18,127 nucleotides of DNA from Bacteroidota bacterium (GTDB lineage Bacteria; Bacteroidota; Bacteroidia; Bacteroidales; VadinHA17). The DNA is taken from the NCBI GenBank assembly GCA_023430725.1, contig JAEYZD010000197.1, positions 1 to 18,127 on the forward strand. Reading direction: 5' to 3'. The notes under the pieces are model-generated. The model worked only from the letters and a program-made list of their open reading frames with translations, was not told where the DNA came from and did not search any database. Shown here piece after piece: positions 14,103 through 18,127 of this stretch. The translations under genes and the position numbers were made by a program. Within the stretch, counting starts at the first letter, position 1. Every line of letters begins with the position of its first letter.

Positions 14103-14115
14103 GCAAAATAACCGT

Positions 14116-14418
14116 ATGGTAAAGCACATCGTGATCTTTAAGCTTTCACCGCCGTTTACTCCTGAGGAGAAGGAAAAATCGGTCATGAAGCTGAAGGAGG
14201 TATTCGGGCCGCTTGGAAACAGGCTCAGGTACATCGTAGAGTACCGGACAGGAGTCAACATTACCGTGGCTGATCATGCGGGAGACTTCGTCATTGACGC
14301 CACCTTCAGCTCTGTGGAGGATCTCAGGCGGTACCAGGGAAGCGAGCCGCACCGCGAGGCGGTGGCAGCAGCTTCAGGCATCAAAAAGGCAAAACTGGTT
14401 GTAGACTATAATTTCTGA
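14116..14418 (+). CDS. Dabb (stress-responsive A/B barrel) domain protein
   Basis: A small cytoplasmic protein of 100 residues with the Dabb ferredoxin-like fold throughout: opening strand MVKHIVIFKL (1-10), helix with PEEKEKSVMKLKEVFG, central strands LRYIVEYRTGVNI and DFVIDATFSSVEDLRRYQ, then HREAVAAASGIKKAKLVVDY. Such proteins form dimeric alpha/beta barrels; most have no known reaction, and in plants one form acts as a polyketide cyclase. The catalytic residues of known cyclases are not evident. It leads a plus-strand operon, with manA starting 4 bases after its stop. The link to manA or engB is unknown. Confidence 0.85.
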   Translation: MVKHIVIFKLSPPFTPEEKEKSVMKLKEVFGPLGNRLRYIVEYRTGVNITVADHAGDFVIDATFSSVEDLRRYQGSEPHREAVAAASGIKKAKLVVDYNF

Positions 14419-14422
14419 ACTG

Positions 14423-15415
14423 ATGAAGCCACTCTATCCAATCCGGTTCAGGCCCGTCCTCAAAGAGACAATGTGGGGAGGAAACGCCCTTAAGGAGCGT
14501 TTCAGGAAAAAAGCCGCGGCAGGAGCCCTGATCGGTGAGAGCTGGGAGATTACCGGCATGACGGATGACAGTTCCATGGTTGCCAACGGTTACCTTAAGG
14601 GCAACACCCTGGAGGAGATAGCCGAGGTTTACATGGACGAGCTGCTGGGTGAATCGGTTTACGACAGGTACGGCACAGAGTTCCCGTTGCTCATCAAGAT
14701 CATTGATGCGAACGACAGGCTCTCGATACAGGTTCATCCTGACGACCGGCTTGCGGAGGAGAGACACCACGCCTGGGGCAAGACTGAGATGTGGTATGTA
14801 ATTGACGCGAAGCCCGGTGCGGTGATATATACCGGTTTCCGGAAGAAGATCACGAAGGAGGAGTATCTGGAGCGGCTTGCTGCGAAGACTCTGGATGAGA
14901 TAATAAATGTCACCCCGGTCAGAGCCGGTGATGCCTTCTTCATTCCCGCAGGGATGGTTCATGCCATCGGCGCCGGAGTGTTGCTTGCAGAGATACAGCA
15001 GACCTCCGATGTAACATACCGCATATACGACTGGGACCGAACCGACGCCTCGGGCAAACCCCGCGAGATGCATACCGCCCTTGCCCTTGACGCCATCAAC
15101 TTCAATCTTGATACGAGCAACCTGATCCGCAGGGAACCGGAACTGAACAGGACCGTTTTGCTGGCAGAGAGCCCCTATTTCCGGACAGGCCTGATCAGGT
15201 TTGACAGCCCTATCATCAAAGACTACAGCCTGACTGACTCTTTTGTAATTTACATATGCACTGACAGTATGGCTCTGGTAGAATGCTTCGGGCACCGCGA
15301 GGAGATCAGAGCCGGGGAGACAGTGCTCATACCCGCCTCGGCAGATAATGTTGTAATTATTCCCCAGGGGACGGCAACGCTCCTTGAAGTGTTTGTACCG
15401 AATAGACAAAGATGA
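14423..15415 (+). CDS. manA: Mannose-6-phosphate isomerase, type I
   Basis: Interconverts fructose 6-phosphate and mannose 6-phosphate, supplying mannose for GDP-sugars and glycans, or feeding mannose into glycolysis. A zinc enzyme of the cupin fold: putative metal ligands are Q103 and H105 in SIQVHPDD, E122 in GKTEMWYV, and H180 in PAGMVHAIGAGVLLAEIQQ. The sequence begins with MKPLYPIRFRPVLKETMWGG, and the segment VTYRIYDWDR (197-206) is typical. At 330 residues it matches the compact Bacteroidota/Firmicutes form, not the longer E. coli protein. It is separated from the Dabb gene by 4 bases and from the lipoprotein gene by 1 base, so it is clearly cotranscribed. Confidence 0.93.
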   Translation: MKPLYPIRFRPVLKETMWGGNALKERFRKKAAAGALIGESWEITGMTDDSSMVANGYLKGNTLEEIAEVYMDELLGESVYDRYGTEFPLLIKIIDANDRLSIQVHPDDRLAEERHHAWGKTEMWYVIDAKPGAVIYTGFRKKITKEEYLERLAAKTLDEIINVTPVRAGDAFFIPAGMVHAIGAGVLLAEIQQTSDVTYRIYDWDRTDASGKPREMHTALALDAINFNLDTSNLIRREPELNRTVLLAESPYFRTGLIRFDSPIIKDYSLTDSFVIYICTDSMALVECFGHREEIRAGETVLIPASADNVVIIPQGTATLLEVFVPNRQR

Positions 15416-15416
15416 G

Positions 15417-16175
15417 ATGAAACAGATTACAGTTCTGCTCTTTGCAGCAATAATGATGGCCGTCACCGCATGCGGAGGCGGAACAGGCAGGGAAGACAGG
15501 GCCGGCAAAGCCGGTCACGTGCCTGACACCGGCTATACCGGGGTGAAGAATTACATCAGGGATGACATCAAGGTGAAGGAGTCAGCCTTCAAAAACGGTA
15601 TCCGCGAAGGGATGACCCGGACCTTTTACAAGGGCGGTGCACTGGAACAGGAGATCCCCTACTCGGGCGACAAGAAAAACGGCGAGGCAAAATGGTACTA
15701 CCCTGATGGCAAGCTCTTCAGGACAACGCCGTATCTCAATGACACAATCCACGGTGAACAGATACAGTACTACAAAAGCGGGCGGGTCAAGGCCAGGCTG
15801 GGCTACACGGAAGGAAAACGGATGCCCGGAATAGAGGAGTACACGATGGATGGCATAAAGGTTACCGGTTACCCCGACATCAGGTTCAGGGTAAATGACA
15901 GGTACACCGAGAGAGGATTGTACAAGATATTCATCGAGATGACCGATATGGCGGAGAACGTAAAGTACTACAGGGGCGATTATGTGAACGGACTGGTTGA
16001 CCTGGACTCGCTCGTGCCTCTGCTTCAGACAGTCACCACCGGCTACCTTGACCTGCAGAAGACACCAGGCCACCAGGCTGACTCGGTGGTGGTGGTTGCA
16101 TCATACCTCACACAGTATGGAAACAGGCTGTATTACCGCCTGGCCATACCACTGCCGTATAAAGACCTAAATTAA
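15417..16175 (+). CDS. Lipoprotein with MORN/YwqK-like repeats
   Basis: A predicted lipoprotein of 252 residues with start ATG 15417, 1 base after the manA stop. The upstream in-frame ATG at 15384 overlaps manA and would bury the signal peptide. The signal ends in a lipobox (MKQITVLLFAAIMMAVTAC), with C19 as the lipidated residue. After a flexible stretch come about three repeats of 22-24 residues (about 59-132) of the form G-x-YYPDGKL-x-x-x-x-Y, as in MORN/YwqK-type repeats. The last 100 residues (YPDIRFRVNDRY onward) form a beta-rich region that I do not recognise. No acidic residue follows C19 closely, so surface export is not suggested. Function unknown. Confidence 0.8.
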   Translation: MKQITVLLFAAIMMAVTACGGGTGREDRAGKAGHVPDTGYTGVKNYIRDDIKVKESAFKNGIREGMTRTFYKGGALEQEIPYSGDKKNGEAKWYYPDGKLFRTTPYLNDTIHGEQIQYYKSGRVKARLGYTEGKRMPGIEEYTMDGIKVTGYPDIRFRVNDRYTERGLYKIFIEMTDMAENVKYYRGDYVNGLVDLDSLVPLLQTVTTGYLDLQKTPGHQADSVVVVASYLTQYGNRLYYRLAIPLPYKDLN

Positions 16176-16180
16176 AGTAT

Positions 16181-16567
16181 ATGTCACAGATTCTGGTGCC
16201 TGGCATCAGGCTAACAACAACAAGGACCGTTGCCGGCAGTGATACTGCCGCGGTTTACGGTTCAGGACTGCACGATGTTCTTTCAACACCTGCAATGATT
16301 GCGCTAATGGAACAGACGGCGATGAAAGCCGTTGAGGCATGCCTTGATGAAGGGCAAGGCACTGTGGGGACCGAGGTCAACGTGAAGCATCTCAAGGCTA
16401 CCCCTGTCGGGAGGACTGTCACCTGCACCGCAACACTGCAGGAGGTGAACGGCAACAGGCTCCTCTTTCATGTGGAGGCTCTGGATGATGACGGAAAGAT
16501 CGGTGAGGGAATGCATGAAAGATTCATCATTGACAACAGGCGTTTCAAGGAAAAAATGAACGGGTGA
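16181..16567 (+). CDS. Hot-dog fold thioesterase, fluoroacetyl-CoA thioesterase-like
   Basis: A cytoplasmic hot-dog thioesterase of 128 residues. The core is LSTPAMIALMEQTAMKAVEA (34-53) followed by GTVGTEVNVKHLKATPVGRT (60-79) and the strands VTCTATLQEVNGNRLLFHVEALDD. T36, E44 and H70 keep the same spacing (8 and 26) as the Thr-Glu-His triad of the fluoroacetyl-CoA thioesterase FlK. Most such genes are not fluoroacetate-resistance genes and probably hydrolyse some other short or damaged acyl-CoA; the substrate here is unknown. It starts 5 bases after the lipoprotein stop, and its TGA stop overlaps the engB ATG by one base, so expression is tied to engB. Confidence 0.85.
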   Translation: MSQILVPGIRLTTTRTVAGSDTAAVYGSGLHDVLSTPAMIALMEQTAMKAVEACLDEGQGTVGTEVNVKHLKATPVGRTVTCTATLQEVNGNRLLFHVEALDDDGKIGEGMHERFIIDNRRFKEKMNG

Positions 16568-17175
16568 TGATCATCAGGTCAGCCTCCTTCGTCACAAGCA
16601 GCGCAAAAATCTCCCAGTTGCCGCCGCCTGACCGCCCGGAATATGCCTTCATAGGCAGATCGAACGTCGGCAAATCATCGCTTCTCAATATGCTTGTTGC
16701 CAGCAAAGGGCTTGCAAAGACCTCCGGTAGCCCGGGTAAGACACAGACAATAAACCACTTCCTCATAAATGAGAGCTGGTACCTGGCAGACCTGCCCGGC
16801 TACGGCTATGCGCGCGTCTCCCAGAAGATGAGGGATGAGTGGAACAGGCTCTTCAGCGCATATGTGACGCATCGCGAAAACCTTATCTCGCTCTTCGTCC
16901 TGATTGACGCCAGGCATGAGCCGATGAGCTCTGATCTGGCCTTCATGGAGAGGCTTGCGCATAACGGTGTCCCCTTTGCAAGGGTCTTTACAAAAAGCGA
17001 TAAGGTTTCGGCTGCCGAAGCCGAAAAAAACAGAACCATACACGACAATACAATGCTCCGGACGTGGGAGAGCCTGCCGCAGACTTTCATCACATCGGCT
17101 CCGAAAGGAACAGGCAGACAGGAGTTGCTTGATTACATAGAAAGTACTATGATATTTTTCACAGGAGGCAAATGA
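16567..17175 (+). CDS. engB: Ribosome biogenesis GTPase EngB (YihA/YsxC)
   Basis: An essential GTPase that assists assembly of the large ribosomal subunit. The G1 loop is FIGRSNVGKSSLLNML, the switch/G2 segment is SPGKTQTINHF, G3 is DLPGYGYARVS, G4 is FTKSDK and G5 is TSAPKGTG. The length of 202 residues is normal for the family. The start is ATG 16567, which overlaps the thioesterase stop by one base (TGATG); a GTG codon just before it (16564) would add one methionine only. It ends the plus-strand operon before prs, 61 bases later. Confidence 0.95.
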   Translation: MIIRSASFVTSSAKISQLPPPDRPEYAFIGRSNVGKSSLLNMLVASKGLAKTSGSPGKTQTINHFLINESWYLADLPGYGYARVSQKMRDEWNRLFSAYVTHRENLISLFVLIDARHEPMSSDLAFMERLAHNGVPFARVFTKSDKVSAAEAEKNRTIHDNTMLRTWESLPQTFITSAPKGTGRQELLDYIESTMIFFTGGK

Positions 17176-17191
17176 TTTTGCCCATAAGTAT

Positions 17192-17199
17192 TACTTTTG
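17192..17199 (+). promoter_or_regulatory. Predicted -7 box of prs
   Basis: TACTTTTG is a perfect TAnnTTTG in the 61-base gap between engB and prs, with 37 bases to ATG 17237. A TTTG at 17177-17180 lies only 11 bases upstream, shorter than the usual spacing of about 19-21, so it may not be a true -33 element. Confidence 0.45.
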
Positions 17200-17236
17200 G
17201 GGCATCGTTCAGTATAACCCTGATAAAATTCCAGTC

Positions 17237-18127
17237 ATGATAGGCAGAGCTCCCTTTAAGATCTTTTCATGTACCTCATCACTTGGCATAGCTGAGAAAA
17301 TTGCCGACCATCTTGGCATTGAGCTGGGTAAAAGTTCCCTTCTGAGCTTCAGTGACGGTGAGTTTCAGCCCTGTTTTGACGAGTCTGTCCGGGGCTGTCA
17401 CGTATTTATTATACAGTCAACAAATCCTCCCGCGGAAAACCTGATGGAGCTGCTCCTGATGATTGATGCGGCCAAGAGGGCCTCAGCCTACAAGGTCAAT
17501 GCCGTCATCCCCTATTACGGTTATGCCCGGCAGGACCGCAAAGACAGGCCAAGGGTCTCGCTGGGTGCAAAGCTGACGGCGGACATGCTCACCAAGGCGG
17601 GAGTTGACCGTATAATAACAATTGATCTTCATGCTGACCAGATACAGGGATTCTTTGATGTGCCGGTTGACCACCTGTTCGGATCGGCGCTTTTTGCTCC
17701 GTATATCCGGAACCTGAATCTCCCCAGCCTGACGGTCTCGGCACCTGACATGGGCGGCTCGAAGAGGGCAAATGCCTATGCCCGCCACCTGCAGTCTGAG
17801 ATGGTGCTCTGCTACAAACTGAGGAAAAAGCCGAATGTGGTTGAGGAGATTTCAATCATAGGTGATGTAGAAAACAGGCACGTGGTCATTATCGATGACA
17901 TGGTTGACACCGCAGGGACACTTACCTTTGCCGCCACCGTGATGAAGGACCGCGGCGCGCTCAGCGTCAGGGCCCTGGCAACACACCCGGTACTCTCGGG
18001 AAATGCAATAGAAAAGATTGACAAATCACCCCTCGAGGAGCTCGTTGTGACTGACAGTATCCCGTTCAGGGGACATTCGCCGAAAATAAAGGTCCTGTCA
18101 GTCGGGGAAATCTTCGCGGAAGCGATA
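17237..18127 (+). CDS. prs: Ribose-phosphate pyrophosphokinase (PRPP synthetase), partial
   Basis: Makes 5-phosphoribosyl 1-diphosphate from ribose 5-phosphate and ATP, for purine, pyrimidine, histidine and NAD synthesis. The frame runs from ATG 17237 to the window edge with no stop (297 codons). The family is usually about 310 residues, so only the last few residues are missing. Motifs are SFSDGEFQPCFDESVRG (37-53), the catalytic flexible loop ARQDRKDRPRVSLGAKL (97-113), DLHADQIQGFFDVPVDH (130-146) with H132, and the PRPP-binding loop VVIIDDMVDTAGTLTFAAT (216-234). Residue 12 is cysteine in IFSCTSS where relatives have glycine. The gene has its own predicted -7 box. Confidence 0.94.
   Translation, partial: MIGRAPFKIFSCTSSLGIAEKIADHLGIELGKSSLLSFSDGEFQPCFDESVRGCHVFIIQSTNPPAENLMELLLMIDAAKRASAYKVNAVIPYYGYARQDRKDRPRVSLGAKLTADMLTKAGVDRIITIDLHADQIQGFFDVPVDHLFGSALFAPYIRNLNLPSLTVSAPDMGGSKRANAYARHLQSEMVLCYKLRKKPNVVEEISIIGDVENRHVVIIDDMVDTAGTLTFAATVMKDRGALSVRALATHPVLSGNAIEKIDKSPLEELVVTDSIPFRGHSPKIKVLSVGEIFAEAI

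Noticed and set aside
14076..14261. N-terminal extension of udk by 62 residues
   Set aside because: It would overlap the divergent Dabb gene and move the P-loop far from the N-terminus, unlike the family.
14381..15508. A 375-codon open frame on the minus strand opposite manA
   Set aside because: It mirrors manA codon for codon and has no recognisable domain, while manA shows clear catalytic residues. It is a GC-driven shadow frame.

Overview
This window looks like an ordinary core-genome segment of an anaerobic member of the Bacteroidota, probably Bacteroidales or a near relative. GC content is roughly one half. The evidence is a set of family-typical proteins (fused gamma-alpha KorA, DUF6089-type envelope proteins, tandem OmpH/Skp paralogues after BamA, a Bacteroidota-style PEP-synthase N-terminus). 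In addition, matches to the Bacteroidota -7 promoter consensus TAnnTTTG recur just upstream of several operon-leading genes. No tRNA, rRNA, CRISPR array, insertion sequence, integrase or phage gene was seen, and no intergenic gap exceeds about 300 bases.

Left part, all on the minus strand. The window opens inside the N-terminal third of a PEP synthase/PPDK-like protein with a GAF-like and two receiver-like regions (<1-1148). Two small hairpins separate it from korB-korA (1280-4148), a 2-oxoacid:ferredoxin oxidoreductase. A gap of about 200 bases precedes murI, glutamate racemase (4351-5157).

Centre, minus strand, an envelope-biogenesis operon read from 11026 down to 5222: two outer-membrane beta-barrel proteins, uppS (undecaprenyl diphosphate synthase, apparently with a TTG start), bamA, and two tandem Skp/OmpH chaperones. 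murI follows behind a strong hairpin. The order joins the lipid carrier for cell-wall synthesis, the outer-membrane assembly machine, its periplasmic chaperones and D-glutamate supply. Upstream and also on the minus strand are nadK and a CBS-ACT regulatory protein (11101-12657).

Right part. pdxJ (plus) diverges from the CBS gene and converges on udk (minus), with only 8 bases between the two stop codons. udk then diverges from a plus-strand operon of tightly packed genes: a Dabb-domain protein, manA, a MORN-like lipoprotein, a hot-dog thioesterase with the fluoroacetyl-CoA thioesterase (FlK) triad spacing, and the ribosome-assembly GTPase engB. The window ends inside prs (PRPP synthetase), which has its own predicted promoter.

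I see no clear new defence or mobile system. The best leads are the composite regulatory N-terminus of the PEP-synthase-like protein, the FlK-like thioesterase and the lipoprotein inside the engB operon, the paired divergent promoters between udk and the Dabb gene, the hairpin in front of murI, and the TTG start of uppS.
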